NCBI RefSeq assembly: GCF_030518235.1 | Contig: NZ_JAULSA010000002.1 | Span: 496,001 to 560,000, forward strand | Origin: Saccharibacillus sp. CPCC 101409 | Lineage (GTDB): Bacteria > Bacillota > Bacilli > Paenibacillales > Paenibacillaceae | Direction: 5' to 3' | DNA: 64,000 nucleotides | In this document: one piece after another, positions 35,618 to 44,735 of the stretch | Layout of the letters: each line of letters starts with the position of its first letter | Numbering within the stretch: the first letter of the stretch is position 1 | Notes under the pieces: model-generated | What the model was told of the DNA's origin: nothing | Databases searched by the model: none | What the model saw: only the letters and a program-made list of their open reading frames with translations | Program-made: the position numbers and the translations under genes

Positions 35618-36388
35618 ATGACATTTCCCGTATTGGAAGGCAAAGTCGCCATCGTAACCGGAGCGGCGATGGGCATGGGGCTGGCGACGGCCAAGCTGTT
35701 CGCGGAAGCCGGAGCGAAGGTTGTGGCGGCGGATATGAACGAAGAGAAAGGCCGGGCGGCCGTGGCCGAGATCGAAGCGGCGGGCGGAACGGCTTTCTTC
35801 CAAAAAGTCGATATTTCGGTCAGCGCGCAGGTGCAGGAGATGGTGCGTGCGACGGTGGAGCAATACGGCCGGCTCGATATCGCAGTCAACAACGCCGCGC
35901 TGACGCCGGATAACGCGCCGACCGCCGAGTTCGACGAAGACTATTGGAACAAGCTGATCTCGATCGACCTGACCGGCACCGCGCTGTGTCTCAAGTACGA
36001 GCTTCAGCAGCTCATCAAGCAGGGCGACGGCGGTTCGATCGTCAATATCTCGTCGGTCAGCGGCTTTCGTCCGCAGCCGAACAATCCGGCTTACGTGGCG
36101 GCCAAGCACGGTATTATCGGGCTGACCAAAGTCGCGGCGCTGGAGAACGGCGCCCGCAATATCCGCGTCAACAATGTGGCGCCGGGCGCGATCGACACCC
36201 CGATGCTGCGCGGTTCGCTGGAAGAAACCGGACAGACGGCGGAAGAATTCGCGCCGCAGCTCAGTCTGCTCGGCCGCTTTGCGCAGCCGGTCGAAGTGGC
36301 GCAGGCCAGCCTGTGGCTGGCGTCGGATCTGTCGTCTTACGTAACGGGGACGACGATCCATGTAGACGCCGGCTACACCAGCCGCTAA
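35618..36388 (+). CDS. Short-chain dehydrogenase/reductase (SDR)
   Basis: About 256 aa classical SDR. The cofactor motif is TGAAMGMGLA, followed by NNAA(LTPDN), the catalytic serine in SIVNISSVSG, and Y-x-x-x-K in AYVAAKHG. The C-terminus VTGTTIHVDAGYTSR is typical. It reduces or oxidises an alcohol or ketone with NAD(P)H; the substrate is unknown. The ATG at 35618 lies 9 nt from GAAAGG; the ATG at 35609 abuts it. Monocistronic, with a strong terminator after it. Confidence 0.9.
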   Translation: MTFPVLEGKVAIVTGAAMGMGLATAKLFAEAGAKVVAADMNEEKGRAAVAEIEAAGGTAFFQKVDISVSAQVQEMVRATVEQYGRLDIAVNNAALTPDNAPTAEFDEDYWNKLISIDLTGTALCLKYELQQLIKQGDGGSIVNISSVSGFRPQPNNPAYVAAKHGIIGLTKVAALENGARNIRVNNVAPGAIDTPMLRGSLEETGQTAEEFAPQLSLLGRFAQPVEVAQASLWLASDLSSYVTGTTIHVDAGYTSR

Positions 36389-36429
36389 AGGTTATCCGCC
36401 GAGCGTTCAGTCGTTCAGCCGCCGAGGCA

Positions 36430-36464
36430 GCGCCGCCGGGGAATTTCCGGCGGCGCTTTTTTTT
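36430..36464 (+). terminator. Rho-independent terminator of the SDR gene
   Basis: GCGCCGCCGG/CCGGCGGCGC perfect 10-bp stem with eight T residues. Confidence 0.92.
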
Positions 36465-36508
36465 ATAGAAGAAAACGATTTGACGAATGTTCCACGGACT
36501 GATAAATT

Positions 36509-36777
36509 AGGGCGTGTCTTTAAATTCGCTGAAGTGCATCTTTTGCCGCCTTTTCGCCCTCGTCTACGTCACGTTCCCTTGACGTGCCCCGGCACGCCTT
36601 CGGAAAAGTTCCTTGCCGAGTCGCTTGTCTCAGTTTAATGCTAGGATTTCGATTGGCTGAATTGCACACGGTTTAAGTGCAATTTAGACGAACGAAACCG
36701 AACCTCGATTTGAGACAAGTCGTCGAGAACGAAAATTCAGCAAAATCTGCTTCCTTCGGAATGTAAAGACAAGCCCT
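36509..36777. mobile_element. MITE-like element, 269 bp, no coding capacity
   Basis: Terminal inverted repeats: AGGGCGTGTCTTTAAATTC at the left end, and AGGGCTTGTCTTTACATTC read on the minus strand at the right end (17 of 19 match). Internal inverted pairs CTTGTCTCA (36624-36632)/TGAGACAAG (36711-36719) and ATTGCAC (36661-36667)/GTGCAAT (36677-36683) let it fold into a long hairpin. No open frame of note and no clear target-site duplication are seen. It looks like a non-autonomous derivative of an insertion sequence. Confidence 0.7.
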
Positions 36778-36809
36778 GGGAACAATATTTGGATGGAGGC
36801 GGTCCGGTT

Positions 36810-37976
36810 ATGAACTTTGTATTTTTTTCTCCGCATTTTCCCGGCAGCAGCACCGAGTTTGCGATTCGGCTGCACGAGGAAGGCGCGACGGTGCTCGGCA
36901 TCGGCGACGCGGCTTACGATTCGCTGGACCCCAGATTGCAGCGCGCGCTGACGGAATATTACCGCGTGGACAGTATGGAAGATGAAGACAGAATCGTGCG
37001 CGCTTGCGGATTTTTTACCCATAAATACGGGCGGCTCGACCGGTTCGAATCGCTGAACGAATACTGGCTGGAGACGGACGCCCGGATTCGCACGGACTTC
37101 AATGTGTACGGAACCAAAGCGGATTTCGTCGACAACCTCAAACAAAAATCGAAAATGAAAGACTTTTTCCAGGCGAGCGGCGTCGATACAGTCCGTTTCC
37201 TCAAAAACCCGGAGCGGGAGTCGGCGGCGGCTTTTATCGAGCAAAACGGTTTCCCCGTCGTGGTCAAACCGGATCTGGGCTCGGGCGCCAGCATGACGTA
37301 CAAGATTCGCAATCAAGGCGAGCTGGACTACTTTTTCCATACGCGTCCGCAGGATATCGAGTTTATTATGGAAGAATTTATCGACGGAATCATTCTGACC
37401 TACGACGGGCTGATCGACCAGAGCGGCATCGTGCGTTTCCAGGCCAGCCACCGCTTCGACCAGAGCATCATGAAAGTGGTCGGCGACGACGATCATCTGC
37501 ATTACATCTGCCTGGACCATGTCGATCCGGAAGTGGAGCGGGCGGGGCGCAATATTCTGCGGGCTTTCGATATTCGCGAGCGCTTTTTCCATATCGAGCT
37601 GTTCAAATCGAACAAGGACGGCCGATTGATCGCGCTCGAAGTCAATATGCGTCCGCCGGGCGCCTGGATGACGGATTCGATCAACTACTCGTACGACGTG
37701 GACGTGTATTCGCTGTGGGCGAAAATGGTCGTGCACGGCGGCTGCGGCGATCCTCCTTCGGGACATTATTACACGGGCTACGCCAGCCGCAAGGATCGTA
37801 AACACTATGCGCACAGCCACCAGGAGATCGTGCAGTCGCTGGGCGATTCGCTGGTGCGCTACGACGAGATCGAAGCGGTATTCAGCCGGGCCAGCGGCAA
37901 CCGCGCGTACCAGTTCCGGGCGAAAACGCTGGACGAAGTGCGCGGCATGGTGGCGTATATTCAGGAAGAGCGCTGA
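36810..37976 (+). CDS. ATP-grasp family protein (carboxylate ligase-like)
   Basis: About 388 aa. The ATP-grasp core (about 110-310) shows GFPVVVKPDLGSGAS, the hinge FIMEEFIDGIILTYDG, and the metal-binding end FHIELFKSNKDG...ALEVNMRPPG (E and N ligands). The N-terminal 100 residues form a pre-ATP-grasp domain starting FVFFSPHFPGSS. Family enzymes join a carboxylate to an amine or thiol with ATP. It is followed 38 nt later by an esterase gene, and the two probably act on one substrate. The ATG at 36810 is preferred over an ATG at 36789 because of the preceding GGAGG. Confidence 0.82.
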   Translation: MNFVFFSPHFPGSSTEFAIRLHEEGATVLGIGDAAYDSLDPRLQRALTEYYRVDSMEDEDRIVRACGFFTHKYGRLDRFESLNEYWLETDARIRTDFNVYGTKADFVDNLKQKSKMKDFFQASGVDTVRFLKNPERESAAAFIEQNGFPVVVKPDLGSGASMTYKIRNQGELDYFFHTRPQDIEFIMEEFIDGIILTYDGLIDQSGIVRFQASHRFDQSIMKVVGDDDHLHYICLDHVDPEVERAGRNILRAFDIRERFFHIELFKSNKDGRLIALEVNMRPPGAWMTDSINYSYDVDVYSLWAKMVVHGGCGDPPSGHYYTGYASRKDRKHYAHSHQEIVQSLGDSLVRYDEIEAVFSRASGNRAYQFRAKTLDEVRGMVAYIQEER

Positions 37977-38014
37977 GCGCGTCTTACAGACGAAGAAAGG
38001 CGGAACGCGGGCAT

Positions 38015-38767
38015 ATGGTGACGACGCAGTATCGGAAAATATACAGTCCGGCGCTCGGCCGGGACATGGAACTGAAAGTTTACGGGCACAGGGGCAAGCC
38101 GATGCTCGTCTTCCCGACGTCGCTCGGGCGCTTCTACCAGTACGAAGATGCGGGCATGATCGACGAGCTGGCGGAATGGATCGACGCGGGCAGGCTGCAG
38201 GTCTGGGCGTGCGATACGCTGGACGAAGAAACTTTTTTCTCGCCGCATTGGAATATCCAGGACCGCATCGGGCGGCACGAGCAGTATAATGAATATATCG
38301 TCCGCGAGCTGATCCCGGATATCCTGCGCGAAAGCATGGGGAATAACGGCGGCGACGAGCAGAAGATCCTGATCAGCGGCTGCTCGATGGGCGCGTATTA
38401 CAGCGGGAATTTCTTTTTCCGGCATCCCGAATTCTTCGATACGCTGCTTGCGCTGAGCGGGGTGTATTCGGTCAACCACTTCTTCGGCGGGTACAGGGAA
38501 GGAGCCGTGTATTACAACTCTCCGCTCGATTATCTGCCGGGACTAAGCGACGACCGCCTGCTGGAGCAGTACCGGCGCAGCCGGATTATTCTGTGCTGCG
38601 GCCAGGGCGCGTGGGAAGACGAGATGCGGGAAGAAACGGCCCGGATCCGCGAAGTGCTGGCCGAGAAAGTGATTCCCGCAAGAGTGGACTTCTGGGGCTA
38701 CGACGTCGATCACGACTGGCACTGGTGGCGCAGGCAGATCCGGTATTATATGAACGAATTGATGTAA
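38015..38767 (+). CDS. Putative esterase (alpha/beta hydrolase, esterase D-like)
   Basis: 250 aa. The nucleophile elbow is GCSMG with serine in LISGCSMGAYYSGNFFF, and the oxyanion region is near FPTSLGRF. The catalytic Asp is not certain; the His is probably in YDVDHDWHWW. This is the PF00756 type that also includes S-formylglutathione hydrolase and mycolyltransferases. No signal peptide, so it is cytosolic. It lies between the ATP-grasp and DUF4261 genes, all on the same strand with short gaps. Confidence 0.85.
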   Translation: MVTTQYRKIYSPALGRDMELKVYGHRGKPMLVFPTSLGRFYQYEDAGMIDELAEWIDAGRLQVWACDTLDEETFFSPHWNIQDRIGRHEQYNEYIVRELIPDILRESMGNNGGDEQKILISGCSMGAYYSGNFFFRHPEFFDTLLALSGVYSVNHFFGGYREGAVYYNSPLDYLPGLSDDRLLEQYRRSRIILCCGQGAWEDEMREETARIREVLAEKVIPARVDFWGYDVDHDWHWWRRQIRYYMNELM

Positions 38768-38818
38768 CGCCGATCCGGCGTACAAGAACAGCATGTTGGA
38801 CGGAAAGGAGCGATAAAC

Positions 38819-39742
38819 GTGAGTTTTTTTACAAAATTGCTAAACAAGATCAAAGCCGAAACGCAAAGCAGGCAGCCGGAACGCGAAGAAGAGCATGAGC
38901 GCGCAGAAGCGTACGACGACAGCCGGGGCCCGGCGCGCCGGACGTCGGAGTTCGAACGTGTGGCGCGCGGCTCCGCCGACTGGACGCGGATTCCGGACGA
39001 ACGTCCGGGCACGCAGACCTTGAACCGTTCCATCCTGCTGGCACAGCCCGAGCACGACTTCGGAGGATTCATGCTGGCGCTGCGCGAGCAGGGACTGTCG
39101 GAATCGACGGAAGGCGGGCTGCATGAAGGCGGCATTGTTCTGCATCACCGCGGGATGACCGCGGTATGCGCCTACAATCCGTCTCCGATTCCGGACGGCG
39201 AAGTGGAGCAGAACTGCAAGTACAATTCGCTCTGGCCGGACGCGCAGGCGGCGGTCGAAGGTTATGCGGCGCAGATCGAAGTCTCGCTGCGGAACGTATC
39301 GGACGGACTGGCCGGACACAAGTTCCTGACCGGAATCGTCGCCGCGCTGCTGACCGATACGCCGAACGCGCTCGCCGTTTACTCCGCGCCGATGGTCGTC
39401 AGCCGGGCGGCTTATCTGGCGAGCACCGAGATGCTGGAAGAAGGACTGCTTCCGATCAATTTATGGGTATTCGTCGGCCTGTACGACACGCCGTCGGGCT
39501 GCTGCGCGTACACGCACGGCATGCGGGACTTCGGCAGCGACGAACTGGAACTGCTGAACACGCAGCGCCCGTCCGGCGAAGCGTTCGAGATGATGTTCTC
39601 CGTCGCGGCTTACGCGATCGAGCGCAATCTGGTGTTCCAGGGCGGGGAAGAAATCGCGTTCAAGGACGAGCAGTCGCTGACGCTGACGCGTTCGGCGGGC
39701 ACGGCGCTGGAAGGCACGACGCTGAAAGTGGAAGGGTTTTAA
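38819..39742 (+). CDS. DUF4261 domain protein
   Basis: 307 aa. The start is GTG behind AAAGGAG. A charged N-terminal segment (about 1-60, Glu/Arg rich) precedes the DUF4261 domain (about 65-300; ILLAQPEHDFGGFMLALRE, then PINLWVFVGLYDTPSGCCAY). The domain's function is not known; homologues occur as single cytosolic proteins in firmicutes and proteobacteria. It is the third gene of the ATP-grasp/esterase set, followed by a terminator. Confidence 0.75.
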   Translation: MSFFTKLLNKIKAETQSRQPEREEEHERAEAYDDSRGPARRTSEFERVARGSADWTRIPDERPGTQTLNRSILLAQPEHDFGGFMLALREQGLSESTEGGLHEGGIVLHHRGMTAVCAYNPSPIPDGEVEQNCKYNSLWPDAQAAVEGYAAQIEVSLRNVSDGLAGHKFLTGIVAALLTDTPNALAVYSAPMVVSRAAYLASTEMLEEGLLPINLWVFVGLYDTPSGCCAYTHGMRDFGSDELELLNTQRPSGEAFEMMFSVAAYAIERNLVFQGGEEIAFKDEQSLTLTRSAGTALEGTTLKVEGF

Positions 39743-39754
39743 ATCGAAGACAGC

Positions 39755-39786
39755 AGAGGTTCCGGCGGTTTCGGAGCCTCTTTTTT
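39755..39786 (+). terminator. Rho-independent terminator after the DUF4261 gene
   Basis: AGAGGTTCCG (39755-39764) pairs with CGGAGCCTCT (39772-39781), one G-T pair, followed by T residues. Confidence 0.85.
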
Positions 39787-39854
39787 GTGCGTATTTTGGC
39801 GGGGATGGAATCCGGCCGGGAATTTGCTTTGCCGAAGCGCTTTATCCAATCTCA

Positions 39855-39883
39855 TTGACATGCCAAGCAATTAGTGCTAGATT
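39855..39883 (+). promoter_or_regulatory. Sigma-A promoter of the first cysK-like gene
   Basis: TTGACA (39855-39860), a 17-bp spacer and TAGATT (39878-39883). A second AT-rich block with TATAAT (39920-39925) follows and could be a further -10 or an operator region. Confidence 0.65.
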
Positions 39884-39960
39884 ACATAAAACAAAATACG
39901 ATAAATCCGATTAACTTACTATAATTATGGATAAGGACAGGTCGAGAAAAGGAGATTGCG

Positions 39961-40893
39961 ATGACAGCCAGGAAAGCGAATCATATCACGGACCTGATCG
40001 GGCAGACTCCGGTGGTCCGGCTGAATCGGTTGGTCGGCGACAACGATGCGGATATTTACGTCAAGCTGGAATATTTCAATCCGGGAGGAAGTTTGAAGGA
40101 CCGAGCCGCGTACAATATGATTGTGCAGGCGGAAAAAAGCGGGCGTTTGCGTCCGGGTTCGACCATTATCGAGCCGACCAGCGGCAATACGGGCATCGGG
40201 CTGGCAATGACGGCCGCCGCGAAAGGCTATCGGCTGATTATCGTCATGCCGTCCAATATGTCCAAAGAGCGCGTCAACGTGCTCAGAAGCTACGGGGCCG
40301 AAGTGGTCTTTACCCCCGCCGCGAAACGGATGCCCGGCGCGATCCGCAAAGCGCTTGCGCTGCAAAGGCAAACGCCGTACAGCTTCGTTCCGCAGCAGTT
40401 CGAGAATCCCGCCAATCCCGAAATACATAAAGAGACGACCGGTCCGGAAATTTACGAGCAGATGGAAGGCCGGGTGGACGCGTTCGTTTCCACGGCGGGG
40501 ACGGGCGGCACGGTAACGGGAGCGGGCGAATATCTGCGCGGGAAGCTGCCGGGTCTGCATATTGCGGTGATCGAACCGGAAGGCTCGCCGGTGCTGTCGG
40601 GCGGACAGCCGGGACCGCACAAGCTGATCGGGGCGGGTCCGGGGTTTGTGCCGGCCGTGCTGAATCCGCGGATTTACGACGAAATTATTCGTGTGTCCGA
40701 CGAGAACGCCCTTGTGACCGCTCAGCAGATGGCTTCGCAAGAAGGCATACTGGTCGGACCGTCATCCGGGGCCGCCGTCTGGGCGTCTCTTCAGATTGCC
40801 AAGCGTCTCGGTCCGGGCAAAAGTATCGTATGCGTCGCGCCGGACAGCGGCGAGCGGTATGCGAGTTTGAATCTGTTCGACGAGGAGGAATAA
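39961..40893 (+). CDS. cysK: Cysteine synthase-like PLP enzyme (copy 1)
   Basis: 310 aa beta-family PLP enzyme. The Schiff-base lysine is K46 (NPGGSLKDRAAYN), and the phosphate/substrate loop is EPTSGNTGIG (71-80). PLP phosphate contacts come from the glycine-rich TAGTGGTVTGAG. It uses O-acetylserine and sulfide to make cysteine, or a related beta-replacement. It starts an apparent operon with a D-2-hydroxyacid dehydrogenase 3 nt downstream. A close paralogue lies at 49435-50361. Both sit at the edges of the organosulfur cluster, so sulfur refixation is the likely role. Confidence 0.9.
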   Translation: MTARKANHITDLIGQTPVVRLNRLVGDNDADIYVKLEYFNPGGSLKDRAAYNMIVQAEKSGRLRPGSTIIEPTSGNTGIGLAMTAAAKGYRLIIVMPSNMSKERVNVLRSYGAEVVFTPAAKRMPGAIRKALALQRQTPYSFVPQQFENPANPEIHKETTGPEIYEQMEGRVDAFVSTAGTGGTVTGAGEYLRGKLPGLHIAVIEPEGSPVLSGGQPGPHKLIGAGPGFVPAVLNPRIYDEIIRVSDENALVTAQQMASQEGILVGPSSGAAVWASLQIAKRLGPGKSIVCVAPDSGERYASLNLFDEEE

Positions 40894-40896
40894 CCC

Positions 40897-41856
40897 ATGC
40901 CGGAGCGCTGCGCCGTGCTGGACGATTATCAGGGAGTATCTTTGCGTTATGCCGATTGGTCCGCGCTGCAGGGACAGGTGGATATTACGCTGTTCGAGCG
41001 GCATATTCCGGGCGAAGAAGAACTGGCGCAGGCGCTGGAGCCTTATTCGATTATTGTCGCGATGCGGGAACGTACGCCGTTTCCGGCATCGCTGCTTGAG
41101 CGTCTTCCCCGGCTGAAACTGCTGGTCACCACCGGCATGCGCAACGCTTCGATCGACCTGGAAAGCGCGCGCAAGCTCGGCATTACGGTGAGCGGCACGG
41201 GAGGCGCGGGCGCCGGACCGGCGGAGTTGACCTGGGCGCTGATTCTCGGATTGTCGCGGCAGCTCGAACTCGAACAGCGGAATCTGCGCGAAAACGGTCC
41301 CTGGCAGTCCGTCATCGGGCGCGATCTGTCCGGCCGCCGGCTCGGTCTGTTGGGTCTCGGCAAAATCGGACTTCAGGCGGCGCGCATCGGACAGGCGTTC
41401 GGTATGGACGTATCGGCGTGGAGCCAAAATCTGACCGAAGAGCAGGCCGGGCAGGCGGGGGTCCGCCGCGTTTCCAAAGAAGAGCTGCTGCGCGAAAGCG
41501 ACATCGTCTCGATCCATCTGGTGCTGAGCGAACGCACGCGCGGTCTGCTCGGAGCGGCGGAACTTGCGCTGCTCAAGCCGGAAGCTTATTTGATCAACAC
41601 GTCGCGCGCCGCTATCGTCGATCAGGAAGCGCTGATCGACGCTCTGCGCGGCGGGCGGATCGCCGGAGCCGGGCTGGACGTATTCGACACGGAGCCGCTG
41701 CCGGCCGATCATCCGTACCGTTCGCTGCCCAATGTGCTGGCTACGCCGCATATCGGCTACGTGACCGAAGAATCGTACCGCGTTTTTTATACCCATGCCG
41801 TCGAGAATATCGAAGCGTATTTGAGCGGACGTTCGCTGCGTGTGCTGAACGAATAA
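40897..41856 (+). CDS. D-2-hydroxyacid dehydrogenase
   Basis: 319 aa. The NAD-binding motif is LGLLGLGKIG (149-158). The catalytic triad of the family is in place: R237 (NTSRAA), E266 (DVFDTEPLP) and H285 (TPHIGY). It interconverts a 2-keto acid and a D-2-hydroxy acid. Coupled to the cysK-like gene (3-nt gap), it may process the keto or hydroxy acid left after sulfur removal, though this is inference. A phosphoglycerate dehydrogenase role is less likely because the C-terminal regulatory domain is absent. Confidence 0.88.
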   Translation: MPERCAVLDDYQGVSLRYADWSALQGQVDITLFERHIPGEEELAQALEPYSIIVAMRERTPFPASLLERLPRLKLLVTTGMRNASIDLESARKLGITVSGTGGAGAGPAELTWALILGLSRQLELEQRNLRENGPWQSVIGRDLSGRRLGLLGLGKIGLQAARIGQAFGMDVSAWSQNLTEEQAGQAGVRRVSKEELLRESDIVSIHLVLSERTRGLLGAAELALLKPEAYLINTSRAAIVDQEALIDALRGGRIAGAGLDVFDTEPLPADHPYRSLPNVLATPHIGYVTEESYRVFYTHAVENIEAYLSGRSLRVLNE

Positions 41857-42215
41857 TCGACAATTGCAGGTTTGAGCCGTTTGTTTCGGATCGATCGGGA
41901 TTGCTGTTCTTAAAAAAATAACAAAGCATCGGCCCGCGTCCCGGACGTCGGGCTGTTTGCGTTACCAAAACGCGCGGCTGCGCGGTTTCTGCCGGGAGAG
42001 ACATCGATGTCAATCGGGGAAGAAAAGTTCGAGTTTGAGGTTGACAAGGGTTTAACGCGGTGATAAATTACACTAAATCAAAACCGATAAAACAAAGTAA
42101 ATTAGTCGGAATTAGATCGAAACAAGTCGAATCCGAGTTTGAAAACGGAGCTCGGAAAAGGAGAAGCACGAGGCTAATACCAAGTAAACCCAGAAACAAA
42201 GTAGGAGGAAGAAAG
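41857..42215. other. 359-bp leader region of the organosulfur operon
   Basis: A weak hairpin (GCCCG/CGGGC near 41932-41954) may end the previous unit. A good promoter lies at 42041-42069. The 5' leader (42076-42215) is AT-rich with TAAATTA-type repeats (ATAAATTACACTAAATC, GTAAATTAGTC) that may be regulator sites, and ends in GTAGGAGGAAG. No gene is supported. Confidence 0.6.
42041..42069 (+). promoter_or_regulatory. Sigma-A promoter of the ssu-like operon
   Basis: TTGACA (42041-42046), a 17-bp spacer and TAAATT (42064-42069), about 147 nt before the first gene. Confidence 0.7.
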
Positions 42216-42995
42216 ATGACTACTCATCTGCTGGAAATCGAAAATTTAAGCAAACGGTTCGAACGGCAGGGCGGCGGCGTTCAGGCTCTGCAAAATATCC
42301 GGCTGCAGGCGGAAGAAGGAGAGTTTCTTACCGTGATCGGCCCCAGCGGCTGCGGTAAAAGCACGCTGCTGCGCATCGTGGCCGGACTGGACGCCGACTA
42401 CGAAGGCGAAGTTCGGCTGGCGGGCGGCAGGATCGCGGGACCCGGCATCGACAAAGGCTTTATTTTTCAGGAGCCGAGGCTTTTTCCCTGGCTGACGGTG
42501 GAGAAGAACATCGCGGCGGATCTGTCTTTGCGGGACAAGGCGACCCGGAGGAGGGTAAGCGAGCTGATCGAACTGGTCAAATTGAACGGCTTCGAAAAAG
42601 CGTATCCCCGCGAGCTGTCGGGCGGCATGGCGCAGCGGGTGGCGATCGCCCGGGCGCTGCTGCGCAATCCCCGCGTGCTGCTGCTGGACGAGCCGTTCGG
42701 CGCGCTCGACGCGTTTACCCGGGCGCATATGCAAGAAGCGCTGCTGGACATCTGGCAGACCAACCGCACCACGATGATCTTCGTCACCCACGATATCGAC
42801 GAAGCGGTATTTCTCGCCAACCGGGTCGTGATCTTGAAGCCGAGGCCGGGCGAGATCAGCAGCATCGTGCCGGTCACCCTGCCTTACCCGAGAAAAAAGA
42901 CCACGCCGGTCTTTCAGGATTTGCGTCTGCGGGTACTGAGCGAGTTCGAGAAGATCGAAGAAGTCGCCTGGGGAGAAAGCGGGGCGGGCATATGA
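42216..42995 (+). CDS. ssuB: ABC transporter ATPase, SsuB/TauB/NrtD family
   Basis: 259 aa. Walker A is GPSGCGKST (42-50), then [12 protein letters not shown] (Q loop), the signature [10 protein letters not shown], Walker [12 protein letters not shown] and the switch H in [10 protein letters not shown]. It energises import of sulfonates, taurine or similar anions. The start at 42216 has GTAGGAGGAAG upstream; the frame is open further back but without a site. It overlaps the first permease gene by 4 nt. Confidence 0.93.
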   Translation: MTTHLLEIENLSKRFERQGGGVQALQNIRLQAEEGEFLTVIGPSGCGKSTLLRIVAGLDADYEGEVRLAGGRIAGPGIDKGFIFQEPRLFPWLTVEKNIAADLSLRDKATRRRVSELIELVKLNGFEKAYPRELSGGMAQRVAIARALLRNPRVLLLDEPFGALDAFTRAHMQEALLDIWQTNRTTMIFVTHDIDEAVFLANRVVILKPRPGEISSIVPVTLPYPRKKTTPVFQDLRLRVLSEFEKIEEVAWGESGAGI

Positions 42996-43771
42996 ACGGC
43001 AGAATCCGGACGCTGCGGCCTGCGCTTGTCGGGCTGATCGTTCCGGTCTCGATCCTGGTCGCCTGGCAGCTGCTCGGGAACGCGGGGGTAATCTCCCAAC
43101 TGCTATTCCCTAATCCCTCGGCAATCTGGCAGGACTTCTGGAGACTGCTGCAGGGCGGAGAGCTGGCGTCGCATCTTCGAATCAGCGTGCTGCGGGCGCT
43201 CGGCGGCTTCGCGCTCGGCGGGGGGCTCGGCATCGCGGCGGGACTGCTGGTCGGGTTGTTCCGGGGAATCGAGCGGACGCTCGATCCGACGATGCAGATG
43301 ATTCGCATGATTCCGCATCTGGCGGTTACGGCGCTGTTCGTTCTATGGTTCGGCATCGGCGAGACTTCGAAGATCCTGCTGGTCGCCAAAGGCGCGTTTT
43401 TCCCGCTGTACATCAATACGTTCTTGGGCATTCGCAACGCCGACAACAAATTGTTCGAGGTATCCCGCATTCTCGGCTTCGGCTTCGTCAAACGGACGTT
43501 TCTGCTGGCGCTGCCGTCCGCTCTGCCGAATCTGTTCCTGGGCATCCGCCTGTCGCTCGGCGTCGCCTGGCTAAGTCTGGCCGTGGCGGAACTGCTGGGC
43601 TCGACCGAGGGCATCGGCTACCTGATGATGGACGCTCGCATGCTCGGACGCACCTCGACCGTATTCGTGGGCATTGCGCTGTTCGCCGTAATCGGCAAAG
43701 CCGCCGACTCGCTGGTGCTGGCGATCGAACGCAGGGCGCTGCGCTGGAATGCGACATACAAAGGACAGTAG
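42992..43771 (+). CDS. ssuC: ABC permease, SsuC/TauC family (first)
   Basis: 259 aa, about six membrane segments. The ATPase-contact loop motif ([24 protein letters not shown]) and [11 protein letters not shown] mark the BPD_transp_1 permeases of sulfonate importers. ATGA overlap with the ATPase gene. A second, similar permease follows 21 nt later; the two probably form a heterodimeric channel instead of the usual homodimer. Confidence 0.92.
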   Translation: MNGRIRTLRPALVGLIVPVSILVAWQLLGNAGVISQLLFPNPSAIWQDFWRLLQGGELASHLRISVLRALGGFALGGGLGIAAGLLVGLFRGIERTLDPTMQMIRMIPHLAVTALFVLWFGIGETSKILLVAKGAFFPLYINTFLGIRNADNKLFEVSRILGFGFVKRTFLLALPSALPNLFLGIRLSLGVAWLSLAVAELLGSTEGIGYLMMDARMLGRTSTVFVGIALFAVIGKAADSLVLAIERRALRWNATYKGQ

Positions 43772-43792
43772 CGAGGCGGAAAGGAGGACGAC

Positions 43793-44665
43793 ATGAACAA
43801 AGTCATTGAAGTCAAAGCAAGAACGGAGGCGACAGCGGCGCCGGACGCGGAAAGCGCCGGAACCCCCGCCGTCGTCCGGAAAAAGCGGCACGTGCGCAGA
43901 CGGATCGGCCCGCTGGACATCGCGCTGGGCGCTTTGATCCCGGTAGTCGGCATCGCAATCTGGCAGTTCTACAGCGGCTCGGGCAGGGTCGATTCGTTTT
44001 TCCTTCCTTCGCCGCTGCTGATCGCTTCGACGGTTGCGGATCTCGGAGCGACGGGGGAACTGTTCACGCATACCGGAATCAGCTTGCAGCGCGTTTTGCT
44101 GGGCTTCCTGCTCGGGGGCGGCCTCGGACTGATCGCCGGACTGCTGGTCGGGTTCTCCAAGCGCGGCGAAGAGCTGTTCGATCCGATGCTCCAACTGCTG
44201 CGGATGACGCCGAATCTGGCGGTCGCCCCGCTGTTTATTCTCTGGTTCGGCTTCGGAGAACTGTCCAAAGTCGTGATTATCGCCAACGGCGCTTTTTTCC
44301 CGATGTACGTCAATGCGGTGCTCGGCATCCGGTCGGTCGACAACCGCTTGTACGAAGTATCGAAGGTGCTGGCTTACAGCCGGTTCGATACGATCCGCAG
44401 GCTGATCCTGCCTTCGTCCGTACCGCAGCTGCTGTTGGGCGTTCGGCTGTCGCTCGCGGTTTCCTGGCTGAGCGTAGTGGTGGCGGAGCTGATCAACTCG
44501 ACGTCCGGCATCGGTTATCTCATTTATTACGGGCAGTACAACAGCCGCACCGAATTGATCTTTGTCGGCATCCTGATCTTCGCGGTGGCGGGCAAAGGCA
44601 TCGACTCGCTGGTCAGGCTGCTGGAACGGCGGCTGCTGGGCTGGCGCGATACGTACAAAGGCTGA
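43793..44665 (+). CDS. ssuC: ABC permease, SsuC/TauC family (second)
   Basis: 290 aa. It has the same fold and motifs as the preceding gene (LGLIAGLLVGFSKRGEELFD, FYLYEVSKVL-like loop NRLYEVSKVLAYSRFDTIRR), plus a 45-residue hydrophilic N-terminal extension rich in Ala, Glu and Arg. Two different permeases in one sulfonate-type operon are less common than one and suggest either a heterodimer or two specificities. Confidence 0.92.
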   Translation: MNKVIEVKARTEATAAPDAESAGTPAVVRKKRHVRRRIGPLDIALGALIPVVGIAIWQFYSGSGRVDSFFLPSPLLIASTVADLGATGELFTHTGISLQRVLLGFLLGGGLGLIAGLLVGFSKRGEELFDPMLQLLRMTPNLAVAPLFILWFGFGELSKVVIIANGAFFPMYVNAVLGIRSVDNRLYEVSKVLAYSRFDTIRRLILPSSVPQLLLGVRLSLAVSWLSVVVAELINSTSGIGYLIYYGQYNSRTELIFVGILIFAVAGKGIDSLVRLLERRLLGWRDTYKG

Positions 44666-44735
44666 CGCCGCGGGGCGGCGCGCCGATTCGAAAAGTCGTT
44701 AGAGCTGTTATTCCAACCAATAGGGGGCTTATGCA

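Noticed and set aside
36509-36777. Riboswitch before the ATP-grasp gene
   Set aside because: Terminal inverted repeats with the same end sequence fit a small transposon-like element better than a ligand-binding leader.
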